Below, one piece after another: positions 22,509 through 33,709 of a stretch of DNA of 64,000 nucleotides; the first letter of the stretch is position 1; every line of letters starts with the position of its first letter. The DNA lies in contig CM048840.1 in NCBI GenBank assembly GCA_026545765.1, positions 1,571,265 through 1,635,264 on the forward strand, read 5' to 3'. The position numbers and the translations under genes are program-made. The DNA comes from Plantago major. Taxonomy: Eukaryota; Streptophyta; Magnoliopsida; Lamiales; Plantaginaceae. Below the pieces are notes generated by a model that saw only the letters and a program-made list of their open reading frames with translations, was not told the DNA's origin and did no database searches.

Positions 22509-23401
22509 TGTTGAGGGTGACACCTCGAACACTAACTAAACTATTACAAGCAACCTAGTCTAAGATCCGCCTCCAACTTGTAGTCCGAAGCAGTACCTGT
22601 CCGAGCTGGAGTACCTGAAAGGACTAAGTGTGGGGGGGGGGGGGGGGTTAGAAAGGGTTACCCGGATTGCGTATGTTAATCCGGTAAGAGACTTTACTCA
22701 AGAGAGAGTTGGTAGCTCTCAATGTAATAGTTATGAGGAAGGTTATGATATTAATCAGACTTAGGGATTGTGTCTTACCTTAAGGTCTTGGACCTTGTGC
22801 TATATTTATAGAGACCATATCTTATGAAATGACTCATAAGATGGTGCCAAATGTATGCTTCAGATTTGGACACCAATGCTACCTTTCGTACCCAATAGTG
22901 AGCAAGAGCCCACATCCGATTAATGGGCACAGGAAGGTAGTTTGGACCTTCTTCCTCCGAGTACTGTTATTGCTTTGGTCCGTGTCGATCCCTCAGACGG
23001 ATCATGCGCTTGATTGGTCTGCCCTTAGGTAACTCTGGGTGTCCGAGCCAGAAGTTTCACGGAAGTATCTTAGTGGTTCTGTTATATACGTTTGGTCTTA
23101 ATGTGATGGTGGCATCCGAGATTCTCTCGTCCGGTCCGTTTGGCATCCTAGGACTGACAGTTTGTGGTACTTGGAAGGACCATGTGACATTTTGTCAGGT
23201 TTGGAAGTCGTACACCTAGATTGGTCGGACTTAGCTGAGAAGGTGTGTTGACTTGTAAGTACTGGTTGACCTGGAATGGTTTCCCTTAGGTATGACCATT
23301 TGAAGGTCGGACTAGTACTGAATTGGCTATTTCAGCCTTGATACGCTCTAGGACACGCTCTATGGCGCCCTTAACGGATTGGACACATGTCCGTATCAAC
23401 A
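22509..23401 (-). repeat. 5' LTR of the gypsy element
   Basis: 893 bp bounded by TGTTGA and its complement TCAACA. The minus-strand promoter core CTATAAATATAGC lies at 22799-22811. A run of 17 or more G is present at 22629-22647. The 5 bp outside are AACCT. Confidence 0.75.
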
Positions 23402-23512
23402 AACCTAATGACTTATCTTAGCTCAGAAAGGTGGTTAGTACTCTTGGTTCACTTGAACACTGTAAAAGAGGAAAATCACTAAGTATGTTAGTCTAGCAAA
23501 TCTTGTATAGGA

Positions 23513-25009
23513 TGTTAGGTCTCTGAATGTAATTTGTTATATCTTTGAAGAAGACCAAGAAGAAGGCATCCAGCAGAAGAGTTCAACAAATTTTGAAGTT
23601 TTGAAGACTGCACAAGATTGCTGAAGACGAAGGTTATCAGATACCTATGTCCAGATATCTTTGATAAACAAGTGTTTCTAAATAAACAAGTTTTGCAAAA
23701 GATATCTGAGAACACAGAGTTTCTGAACAAGGAAAAGTGCCCACAGATATCTACACTCAGATACCCTAGATAAAACTATGTTTCTGGGAAACAATGTTTC
23801 AACAGGTATCTGAAGATGTGAAGGTCTCTGGAAAGGGACATGCAATGCTTCAGAAAGCATGCATAGTTCCGTTAACTGAGACAAAAATAGTACAATGCAA
23901 TAAATGCTGAGACGAGACATCCGAACAAAAGGAAATCTACGAAAGAGACAACGTCTTCTGCAGTACTATTTACAGATATCAATAGTTTGAATTTCATTAA
24001 GCCTAACGGATACTATTCAAACGGCATGATTTTCAACTATAAATATCAACACTTACAATGCTTGAAAGACACACCCTGAACTTACACACTGAACTCACTG
24101 AAAATACCAAGCTTCTCTGATAATACAACTAGTGGTATCTTTCTCTCAAGCATACAAGCCTTCAGCCTACTTAATCTCTAGCTTACAGTCGCGACTAAGC
24201 TCTTGAAATCTGAGTAGCACGAAAGTTCTAAGTGTCCTGATCCTTAACAAGCATTGCTATCTGTGAAGGAGTTGAATCAAAAGATCAAGTATCTGAGATT
24301 CATTCTCTAGAACATTTAACATAGACTTGGGTCAGTAAAGAACATATCACCACACATTGTGAAGTGTGTTAAGTGATTCTTGTTCTATAGAGTATTCTTA
24401 CATAACTGAGAAAGTTATTAAGACTACTCACCTGACAAACTACCTTAACCAACACCTTAAACAGCGTGGAGTACAGGAAGTACTTAGTTTGGGAAACTAA
24501 GGAATAAATCCAAGGTTACTGAGCATAGGAAGTACTTAGTTTGGGAAACTAAGGAATAGATCAAAGGTTTCTGAGTATAGGAAGTACTTGGCTGAGAAAG
24601 TCGGGGAATAACTCAGGGGGAACACTTGGTTGGGAACCTAGTGTATTTAGGAATCGAGAGAAGATATTTGTAAGGTGAACTCAATTATCTGTCTTAGTGG
24701 ATTCTAGGTCTGAGAAAGGCCGAAGTGGATTAGTTGAAGGATTACGCCACCTTCAGACACCACTATAAAGATTAGTGTTATTTACTTTCTACAATTTATT
24801 ACTTGCTTTATTTACCTTGCTGAGTATTTACACATATCTTGCTGAGCACGTGCACTTATCACAGAAAAGTCTTCCGCTCTCTGAAATTAAGTATCAGATA
24901 TCTTCACAGATATCTGAGAAATTGTGTTTATCGACAAAAGTTGTAAAAGACTATTCACCCCCCCCCCCCCCCTTCTAGTTTTTTCCCATTGTCGTTATCT
25001 GGACCAACA
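23513..25009 (+). repeat. Probable solo LTR, Sirevirus-type
   Basis: About 1.5 kb from TGTTAGGTC to GACCAACA (near-inverted ends). A TATA core (ACTATAAATATCAAC, about 24038-24052), a 52-bp tandem repeat and a C-run with CTATTCACCCCC near the end resemble Sirevirus LTRs. No internal region follows, and no clear 5-bp duplication flanks it (TAGGA left, AATTC right), so the ends are uncertain. Confidence 0.55.
24475..24615 (+). repeat. 52-bp tandem repeat, 2.7 copies
   Basis: Units start at 24475, 24527 and 24579 with AGGAAGTACTTAGTTTGGGA; the third is diverged and partial. It lies within the solo LTR. Confidence 0.85.
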
Positions 25010-25576
25010 AATTCTCAGATTCACGTCAATTCCAAAAATATAGGTAGTGGTTAGGTATGTTGCCAAAATTCGCTGGAACAGAGAAGTAGCTTTAATTTCT
25101 ATCTCCTATTTCTTTGGTTTAGTTATCTATATTTAGCAATTTCAGAATACCTTCACAATTGATTTTTCCGGTTCATGTCATGGAGCAACTCACACTCCTA
25201 ATTAATCTCTACTGATACCTTAAATAAGACTTATTTACAAATGAATTATTTTTGGTTTAGATTTGCCACCTCAGCTTTTTGCATCGGTGGCATATCTCTT
25301 CTTTCATTAAGTATCGGATCCTAACAAACATCATGGCAGTAGCAACCACGTTTGTTTGAAGTTGTTTTAACCTTCTTTCGGATATAATTTAACCTAACAG
25401 AGCCATAAAATAGGGGGCTTTAACAACTAATTATTGATTAACTTCAATAGGCCAAGAGATAAACTTTCCTTTTTCAAATATTGGTGAATTAAAAACCATT
25501 TAATTTTGGAGGGAATTTGCCACATCAGCTTTTTGCATATGTGGCACAACTCTTCTTTCATCCAGCCCATCACTTT

Positions 25577-25578
<2 letters not shown>

Positions 25579-25637
<59 letters not shown>
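25579..25637. repeat. (AT)n microsatellite
   Basis: About 28 uninterrupted AT units. Confidence 0.95.
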
Positions 25638-25639
<2 letters not shown>

Positions 25640-25748
25640 TTCTAATTCTATCTCTCAAGTGAATTTGTATTATTTATTTTACTTATTCTTAAAAATTGAT
25701 GGAGAAACAAAAATATTTTAAAGACTACTCTATGAAATTAATCATCTA

Positions 25749-25874
25749 CTCCCTCCATCTCAGCATGTGTAATTTGCGTGTAAAGTTGAGATTGTTTATT
25801 ATTTATTCGGTGTGAAGTATTATGTGAGACAGCTACAAATGACAGATGGATGAAATTTTACGGAACGTAGGGAG
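25749..25874. mobile_element. Stowaway-type MITE
   Basis: Ends CTCCCTCCATCT and ...ACGTAGGGAG are inverted and are flanked by TA on both sides (25747-25748 and 25875-25876). Size 126 bp. Confidence 0.75.
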
Positions 25875-26202
25875 TATGAAAGATCAAATTTGGTGGACAT
25901 GGAACACCGCCATTATCAAGTATGAAGTTACATGCGTGAAATGAGGCTCGAATTCGGCGTGCTCTATGGAGACAATTATACGCATTGTTGGTAATTTGAT
26001 ATGAAACAGGATCTCTACTCAGGGACGGGTAAAAAAACAAGATCAAGGGGTCCGGATAAATGCCTAGTATTACAAAACTCTGTGAGACGAAATGTTAAAA
26101 TTTCAGTAGTCCGGAGTCCAAAATATGTGAATTTGAAAACTAAAATCGAACCCTCAATGTACACTTTGACACCTCCACTCTCTAGCAGTCTAGCGGGCTA
26201 AA

Positions 26203-26325
26203 TTTTCATTATATAAAAAATTTGAACATTTTACATTTACGGTTAAAGATTAATTCGTAGTCAAAGTTGAAAAAGTTTAACTGCAAAAAGTCAAAGTGGG
26301 AACTTGTTTCGGGACGGAGAAAGTA
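26203..26325. mobile_element. Truncated (right half) Stowaway-like MITE
   Basis: Closely matches 56779-56899, including AAGATTAATTCGTAGTCAAAG and GCAAAAAGTCAAAGTGGGAA. The left half is missing. Confidence 0.75.
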
Positions 26326-26787
26326 GGAAATATCTAAATTTAGTCCAAACATTTTGTCTTAACATCTTCTTACTCAAAAGATATTTTTCCAACTTCACCG
26401 AAGTTACAAATTAGCATTGCCGACATTATAAGAGGAAAATAAAAGTGGTCAAAGAAATTAACAACGTGCATTAATCTTCTTCACACACATGGAATCGTGC
26501 AATGAAGTCACAAATTTATAACTAAAATAGTCCATCATCAATGAGCACTAACAACAAGAAATGCCAAAGAATCCAAAAATAGAGATAATATTAGCCATTG
26601 TTCGAAGCGAGCGAGTAGGAAACGGGAAGTCAGCCGACCACCTAGACCTAGTTTCCGATTTAGTAAATTACTATGACTATTCTCCTTCAGAAAAGGATAC
26701 AGATAACAGATAGAAGAAGGTCAATCAAATTCTCAATATGAACTTCATCCTCATAACAACCACCTTCAACCTACTACCACGCCATCC

Positions 26788-29409
26788 ATGGGGGTCTTCT
26801 CCACTCGGCTCGGTCCGCACTTCATCTATTACACCCCCCGTTACGTCCTCGCCATCTTCTGCTTCCTCGGTCTCCTACTCTTTTACGAGGTCAGTTGCTT
26901 TTGCTTGTTCGTTATCATTATTTATGCGCGTGTCAATCTACGTATGGCAGATAAATGGAATGTAGCTTCTGTCGAATACATAAGCCACATAAGCCTGTTA
27001 CAGGATCAAGATTTTTTCAATCCTCAACTGTAATGATGTGAATGCTAATGTTGCAGGTAAACAATTATATCTCACAAACCAAAACTATAGTTGGTCACAA
27101 CTTAGAACCAACTCCATGGCACATATTTCCCTCGATCAACGATGAATCAACATACACGAAAGCTTCCAAGATTTTCCAGTGCAGTTACCTTAAATGTGGA
27201 AACACCTCAGTCAACACCACCCGTTTTCTCAACCCCAACTCTAAACCGATCCAGTGCCCGGGTTTCTACAAAAATATACGTCGCGACCTGAATCCATGGG
27301 CGCAGTCCAAGATTTCCACATCCCATGTAATGGAGGCCCAAAAGTATGCAGCCTTTCGGGTGGTGATTGTTGGGGGTAAACTGTACGTGGATTTCTACTA
27401 TAAATGCGTCCAGAGCAGGGCAATGTTCACAGTTTGGGGGTTCCTGCAGCTCCTGAGACGGTACCCTGGGATGGTTCCAGATGTGGATCTGATGTTTGAT
27501 TGCATGGATAGGCCAACACTTAATCGGACTGAGCATGAATCGATGCCACTGCCCCTGTTTAGATACTGCACGACACAGCATCACATAGACATTCCTTTTC
27601 CTGATTGGTCCTTCTGGGGATGGTAAGATTTAACTATCAGTAATCATTACTAATATCATTCGCTAATTCAACAACTTACAGTGTTTGAGATTGGTGACTT
27701 CTTTGAAAATAGGTTTGTAAAAGAGGGCAATTGCATGAATAACCCTGTGTTCCAGGAAACTGGAGTGAAATCTCCCCATGCTTGCTTTTCTTTTTTGCTG
27801 CAGAATGTCTTCGTAACGCAGTGCCTCATTCCAAATTTAGAAATTTATAGTGCAGAAAAATAGCTTCTGGTTTTTGTAAATGCATAACATAGATATTTTG
27901 CACAAGTTTCATATCAAACACAACAAAAGACGAGTTTGTTTTTAAATCTAATATCCACAAAGTTGGACTCGCCATTAGTGCATGATAATACCCACAGAAT
28001 ACATAACAGAAGCAAATTTACTTGTGGCAAAGTATGTATATGTGTATGTCACATGGAACCCTGTAATAGGGAAACATTTGAGATGAATCAATGCACAGAA
28101 ACAAATGTGAGGTTGAATTCTGTATGCATTTTGTAAAAGAGTGATGAACACAATATAAGCAATGGCACTTACCATAAGCTAAAAGGGCATGTATAAGTTT
28201 CTGATGCATAGCATACTTTTATGCTTAAATTGTACCAATTTTTCCAATCAATTCTGTCATTACAGGTCAGAAATAAATATAAGGCCATGGGACGAAGAAT
28301 TTCAAAGCATCAAAAGAGGCTCAAAACTCCGGAGTTGGAAAAGGAAGTGGCCTGTAGCATACTGGAAGGGGAACCCTGGGGTTGCTTCACCCCTTCGCCT
28401 GGAATTGCAAAATTGCAATGACACTAAAAAGTGGAGAGCTCAGATATTAAGTCAGGTTTGTAGTTTTAGTTCACTATCATATTTGACTATGATTCGCCTT
28501 GGCTCAATTTCAATAATCTTTGTCTCTGGTAAAATAAGAATATCATAAACTGGATCTAGAAGACGCTATATCTTGAAACTTACTTATTTTCCCCATTTTT
28601 TGGTATCTTGGACTTGAACTCTTAGTACATTATGATAGGATTGGGACGCAGCAGCAAGAGGTGGCTTTGAGGACTCAAAGTTATCGAAGCAGTGTGATCA
28701 TCGGTAAGCAGATAGGATAATAAGTGATATTATCAAAAAACCAGTAAATTAAAACTAATATTACCATTCCGTAAACAAAAATGTAGGTACAAGATATATG
28801 CAGAAGGCTATGCTTGGTCAGTGAGTTTAAAATATATATTGTCCTGTGGGTGCCTTCCATTGATAATAAGTCCACAATACGAAGATTTCTTTACTCGTGG
28901 TCTTTTTCCAGAAATAAACTACTTGCCAATCTCTCAATTTGGTCTCTGTGAAGCTATCAGAGGTGCTGTTGACTGGGCTAATTCACACCCATCCGAGGTA
29001 CTGAATATTGATCCATTCTTCTATACAATTACTACACTGATATCTAATTTTCGAATGGTGTTCCTAAGGGGATAATTCTAAAAAAGTTGTGTGTCTAGTT
29101 TTCGAATGGTGTTCCTAAGGATATTATCCTAAAAAAGTTGTGTGTATTTTGGATGAATAGGCTGAGGCAATTGGCAGAGCAGCACAGGATTTCATGGGAA
29201 GTTTGAGTATGGAGCGTGTGTACGACTACATGTATCATTTGATTACAGAGTACTCAAAACTGCAAAGTTTCACCCCAGTAAGACCTTTCAATGCTCAAGA
29301 GGTGTGTGAGGAATCTGTACTTTGTTACGCGGATGAAAAGCAAAGGCAATGGCTAGAAAGCTCAGCCGTCTCACCATCTACAACACCACCATGCTTACTT
29401 CCAGCTTAA
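26788..29409 (+). CDS. GT90-family (DUF821, rumi/POGLUT-like) O-glycosyltransferase, 460 aa, six exons
   Basis: Exons 26788-26889, 27057-27622, 28266-28455, 28639-28703, 28787-28997 and 29161-29409; all introns are GT-AG and the sum is 1383 nt, ending at TAA. Residues about 10-33 form a signal anchor (YYTPRYVLAIFCFLGLLLFY), giving a type II Golgi/ER enzyme. Further on: CPGFYKNIRRDLNPW, MEAQKYAAFRVVIVGGKLYV, FLQLLRRYPGMVPDVDLMFD, PDWSFWGW/SEINIRPWDEE, PVAYWKGNPGVAS and YAEGYAWSVSLKYILSCGCL, all typical of plant GT90 proteins. These transfer a sugar to protein or polysaccharide acceptors; donor and acceptor cannot be told from sequence. Introns 2-5 are ordinary. Intron 5 has a 51-bp duplication. 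The length is usual for the family. I see no defect. Confidence 0.92.
29048..29147 (+). repeat. 51-bp tandem duplication inside GT90 intron 5
   Basis: TTTTCGAATGGTGTTCCTAAGG recurs at 29048 and 29099, each followed by a CTAAAAAAGTTGTGTGT end. Confidence 0.85.
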
Positions 29410-29475
29410 GGTTCAAGAGCATCGTCTCACCATCTACCGCACCAGCATGCTTACATCCAGTTTAAGGTTCAGGAG
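29368..29475 (+). repeat. Duplicated 3' end of the GT90 coding region
   Basis: The last about 14 codons with stop and a few bases (29368-29420) recur at 29423-29475 (CGTCTCACCATCTAC..CACCA.CATGCTTAC) with a few changes. The first copy holds the stop used by the gene. Confidence 0.85.
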
Positions 29476-29872
29476 AATTTCTCCAGCTCAAACTACTACA
29501 CTGTTGTAGGTCACCTTTTAGATTGTACTTAAAAGCAGGTGTAGCTTTGATCTATTTTTTTGTACATCTACATGCCATGTCAGATGTGAATACGACATAC
29601 ACGTTAAACACAGAGTCACAGACAGACAAAATATAGGCATTGTAGATAGCACATTGCAAACGATAATATTTCCCATTTTGAAAATCTATAACTGCATTGT
29701 GATTTGTGAAGCATAAAAGTTGAATACACACAATTTAGAACCAATGCTACAATTTCGCCATGATCCCAAATCACACAACAGTAAATTCAGAAAAAGAGAT
29801 GGTTGTAACTACATTGGACCCTTCAATCAATTGCAACAATAGTGATTCACGACCAAGTAAACAAACAACAAT

Positions 29873-30110
29873 GACTATAGAAAGTCAGTTCCAATGTAAG
29901 AACAGAAGTATATTCAGAGTACCAGCTGATTTCAATCTCTATATAACAACAGTGACTACAGCAAGTCAGTTCCAATGTAAGAACAGACGTGTATTCAGAG
30001 TACCAGCCGATTTCAATCTCTATGTAACAACAATGACTACAGCAAGTCAGTTCCAATGTAAGAGAACAGAAAGAAGTATATCCTTACTAACAGCTGATTC
30101 CAATCTAACA
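29873..30110. repeat. 81-bp tandem repeat downstream of the unknown minus-strand gene
   Basis: Units begin at 29873, 29954 and 30035 (GACTA.AG.AAGTCAGTTCC). Because 81 is divisible by three, a plus-strand frame of 140 codons (29760-30182) stays open by chance; I do not call it a gene. Confidence 0.85.
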
Positions 30111-30214
30111 GGTCAATCTATATGTAACAACAAGTATATCTATCTACCTATCCAGAGAGCAGCAGGTGATTTCAATCTATGAACAAGTAACGCGTAAAGT
30201 CGAAAAGCCAAGAT

Positions 30215-30989
30215 TCACATGAGCTTGTAGTAACATTTGTTCTCAGATAGCAGAATTTCATAACCTTTACCACAAGGGCACTTGAAGTGAACCACCAAGC
30301 CTCCTCCTCCAGGTTTCTCTTCCACGCAAACAGATTCTTCAGTCCTGTGTTCCTCCTCCTCCTCCTCCTTTCAAATCATAACAAAATCCGTAAATCAACG
30401 AGTCATTCAAAAATTCAATCAAGAACTAATTGATTTGTACCATAATCTTGAAAATCCCAATTAAATCAATCAAAATCCAATCAATTTGTACCAAAATCTG
30501 GAAAATCCCAATTACCTGGTTGGGTTTAGTATCAGTAGCAGCAGCAGCTTCCTGTTCCTCATCTGATTCGGAGATAACTTGGTGGCACCAGTGAGACATC
30601 TGTTCCATTCTCTCTTTCATCCTCTTAAGCCTCTTCGAGCTAGGGCTTTCTTGATTGCAGCTCATAGGGGAGGAAGAAGTACGGCGGAGAGATGGAAAGG
30701 GTGGTAAAGAAGCCGGTTTGGTCGGAGAGAAGTCGATTGGCTCGGAAAATGAGCGTTGGAGAGTCGGTGGAGTTACGGAAGCAGGAGGAAGAGAAAGGGG
30801 AGTTCTTTTGGAGAGGAGTTTCTCTTGAAGAGAAGAATTGGATGGAGATGAGCGTATCTTGGCCAGGCGGCGATCTCGCCGGACAACGGCTGGGATTGGG
30901 GGTTTGGTTGGCGGAGAAGGAGAGGTCACCATTGAAGGGAACTTCGTGGATTCTGAGTTGATTTCTGGGAACAGTTGTCGATTCGCCAT
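30215..30989 (-). CDS. Unrecognised two-exon protein, 208 aa, C-terminal Cys motif
   Basis: Exon 1 30989-30516, intron 30515-30368, exon 2 30367-30215 (stop TGA); phase 0, GT-AG. N-terminal half: MANRQLFPEINSESTKFPSM, rich in Ser/Pro/Thr with many basic residues (SPTKPASLPPFPSLRRTSSS, LKRMKERMEQMSHW), then an acidic Glu-run at the splice joint. The C-terminus VVHFKCPCGKGYEILLSENK has a C-x-C that could bind metal and ends CYYKLM. Proteins with a similar conserved tail appear in other plants as uncharacterised; I assign no function. The disordered N-terminus with possible phosphorylation sites suggests a regulatory protein. It is convergent with the GT90 gene. Confidence 0.65.
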
Positions 30990-32356
30990 TTTTGGATTTG
31001 ATTGATTGATTTCTCAACTGACAAATAGCTGAACAGGGACGAGGGAAGTTTTGTTTGGTGGGGTTTATCTATTTCGTCGCATGAGCGGAACCAAGAGCGA
31101 GAATACAATCGAAAACATTTGAGAAATTTTCCGGAATAGTAGATGTACAGTGTGGTAAAAATTCAACCTTCCTTCCTTTTGTATGACCTGGAGACACACC
31201 ATCATCATGGTGAATCGAGTTTTAAAATGCAATTTATTGAAATGATGAAGGTTTAACCTCATTTTTAGTAAGAATTGTGATGCAAAATGGATTTCATACA
31301 ACATGAAGTCATGGTGTGATTGGTAGGAAAACGCTTGCGTTTTAAGTCAACCATTATTTTTACACGAGTTTTCGGCCCATGCGAAATTGTGTGTGTTTTG
31401 ACCAGTTTTCGCATCGATTGGTAGGTAACCTGTGTGTGTAAAAAGCTGTGTGTTTCGATAAAACCCCCCGATTGGTACAAAAATATGTTTTACACGTCAG
31501 TGTGTATTTGTAGTTGTAGGTCATGCGAAAGGACAAATTCACCCTTACTTTTACATCCACATTTATCACTGCTTGGTAGTGTTACAAGAATACATGTAAA
31601 GAAGATGTTCCCCTTTCCCTCCAAATTTGATATAATTTTTAAAATTCCCTCCAAACTTTATTAGTAATTGTCATCCAGGATCATCAACATCACAAGGATC
31701 ATCCCCTTTCCCTCCAAATAGCACCTCTCACTGATTTGGGACTTCACAACATCACCAGGATCATCAAGTGCTAGTTCACCCTTGAAGAAGGTGGGTAAGA
31801 TTGCTACCATACCCAAGTACCCAAAGGATAACAACTAGTTACTTTCTAATCATGCACCACTGCCACATGCTTGTTATTTATGTTATTGTGTCTCTGGATT
31901 GTTGAACTAGTTATCGTATGGTTGTGTCATTAAATCGTCTATGTGTATGTAGGCTACTTAATGTTGTGTCACCGAAGTGGTCGTCCACAGTAGTCCCTTA
32001 TGTTTCAATTACCTAAGTTAGTTTATGTAAGTTGCCAGTGCAACATTCTCTATGTTAATGAAAAAGTGGCGTGGTGTTCTAGTTCAAGACTTGTCAAATT
32101 GTTATGATCCAAGCAATCCATAACTATACGCAGTTGAATGAGGCCTTAAATATCGTTCCACGAATACGAAATAAAACACGTGCTAAGTGTTAGATATAAG
32201 TTCGTACAACCCAGACTAGGAAATACCCAAATTATGCTCACAAGAAGTATGAATAGGCGTTATAAAGTTTCGTGTTAGAACACGATCATACAACAACAAA
32301 AGGCATTAGCCTAGAGCACGAATTTCCTAACCTGCTTGTGAAGCTTAATTTGACCA

Positions 32357-33464
32357 TCATACTCTTGGTGGATTACTAGCCATGTCCTCAATTTGCCGTG
32401 CAATATATTCGGCCTGGTCATCTTCACTCATGGCTAGAAAAAATCCCAAAACAGACTTGTTCTCTATTAATTTCAGACCAATTGGGACCCTCAGTTCCGG
32501 TCCAATGTCAAACTTGAGCAGATCACATTCCAACTTAGCCATGGCAGGATCGAAACTAACGGGATCGAAATCTTCCAGATCCGTAATTGTTGTTTTTTTT
32601 ATGGTTCCCTCAAGCTCTCAACAATTTCTTTCCCCATCTTCATAAACCCCTCCATCATACCCATGAAAGCAACATCGGACTGACCAACAGCTCTACCCTT
32701 CACGCATTTCTGCACGACAATAGCCTCGTTGATTTCTGGAATCACAGAACGTTCCCTCTTCTTAGTTTGATCAGCAGTAACACAGCCTTCCCCACCGTCA
32801 GTGCTCATGTCATACAACTCATTCAGTTCGTCATCATTGTCACGATCTCCTTCCTCCACTAGTAGCTTCTTCGCAACGTCTTTGAAGGCTTTCGAATTCT
32901 TGCCAGTAGCTACGTCTCGTCCCCAAATGTAGCACCAATCTTCAAAGTAGGGCCAACTTCGATCCTTCATATTCTCCATGGCATGGTGATCCTGAAATAA
33001 GAAGTAAAACAGTAAATAAAGTGTCATTTCTCTGGGTACGTATTCAAATCAATATAGAAATGGACCTTTGTGATTTTCTTCCAAAGAGCATCACAAGTGA
33101 AACAGTTTTTCAAATCGGACCAACCCACACCACTCCTCTCCCTGATAGCTAGGACATGCTTATGATAGTCCCTCCACGTCCGGATCCTGTTCCTAATGTG
33201 AGGATTAATAGCAATAGTAGTTCCTGGAAAGGCTCCTTCCATGTGTTTTAGAATGGCCTAGAAACCTCCCTGGTTGAATCCGTTATCGCCTTTCAATCCG
33301 GAATCTTTTGCCTTCTTCATTGCGACGATCAATTCATCGTCTTCCTCCACAGTCCATTTTCTGTTCTTTTTCTTCGCAACTGTTGGGGGGTTAGGTGTTT
33401 GGGTAAGAACAGGCTCATCCATTTGAGTTTCCCCAACGGAAGCAGGTTCTTCGATCTCAACCAT
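32357..33464 (-). pseudogene. Harbinger Myb/SANT-like DNA-binding protein, broken
   Basis: From ATG at 33464 the protein shows NRKWTVEEDDELIVAMKKA (trihelix/Myb-like first helix), then a TAG at 33258 after GFNQGGF, and continues in frame with AILKHMEGAFPGTTI and RIRTWRDYHKHVLAI. An intron of about 35-40 bases with CAG acceptor near 32994 leads to DHHAMENMKDRSWPYFEDWC and an acidic region. A frame change at an A-run near 32600 precedes the C-terminal LGFFLAMSEDDQAEYIARQI, which ends at 32357. In this superfamily the Myb-like partner helps bring the transposase to DNA and the nucleus. Confidence 0.8.
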
Positions 33465-33709
33465 CTAAATCATAGAAACAGTGGGCGTATTTTCAGAGAT
33501 GAATGCAGGCTAAGTAGCATATTGAAATTACAACTAAATGAACTGAAATCACATAATGCCATGTCATATAGTCAGCCAATAAATTGTAGTCAATACAACA
33601 AAACCAATCCAAAGTTTAGTGGAAAGATGGCTGGTTAATACAAAACCAGAATGACAAACAAAGATTCATCTAATTAAAATCCCCCTCCCTATGATTTATT
33701 TTATTCACG

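Larger units (their letters stand above)
1..23401 (-). mobile_element. Ty3/gypsy Tat-lineage LTR retrotransposon, 3' end outside the window
   Basis: On the minus strand the order is LTR (22509-23401), primer-binding site, gag, protease, RT, archaeal-type RNase H, integrase, then a long 3' region from 16762 leftwards. A copia insertion (5971-16507) splits the 3' region. No second copy of the LTR is visible before base 1, so the 3' LTR should lie outside. Assignment to Tat rests on the additional RNase H after RT, the gag style and the long 3' region with opposite-strand genes, all known for that lineage. Coding parts carry several stops and frameshifts, so the copy is defective. That bases 1-5965 belong to the same element is an inference from the matching 5-bp duplication around the copia insertion and from the usual Tat layout. 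Confidence 0.75.
25010..26202. other. Intergenic region with a 45-bp direct repeat
   Basis: No gene seen. A segment with TTTGCCAC.TCAGCTTTTTGCAT and a nearby CTCTTCTTTCAT occurs at about 25263-25306 and again at 25515-25560. Confidence 0.5.

Noticed and set aside
22629-22647. Long G run
   Set aside because: Homopolymer in the gypsy LTR; length may be a sequencing artefact and no function is indicated.
23402-25009. Solo LTR taken as part of the gypsy element
   Set aside because: The gypsy LTR already ends with the inverted TCAACA at 23401, and the next block has different ends, TATA and repeats.
29760-30182. 140-codon plus-strand ORF
   Set aside because: It exists because the 81-bp tandem repeat is a multiple of three; there is no promoter, splice signal or recognised domain.
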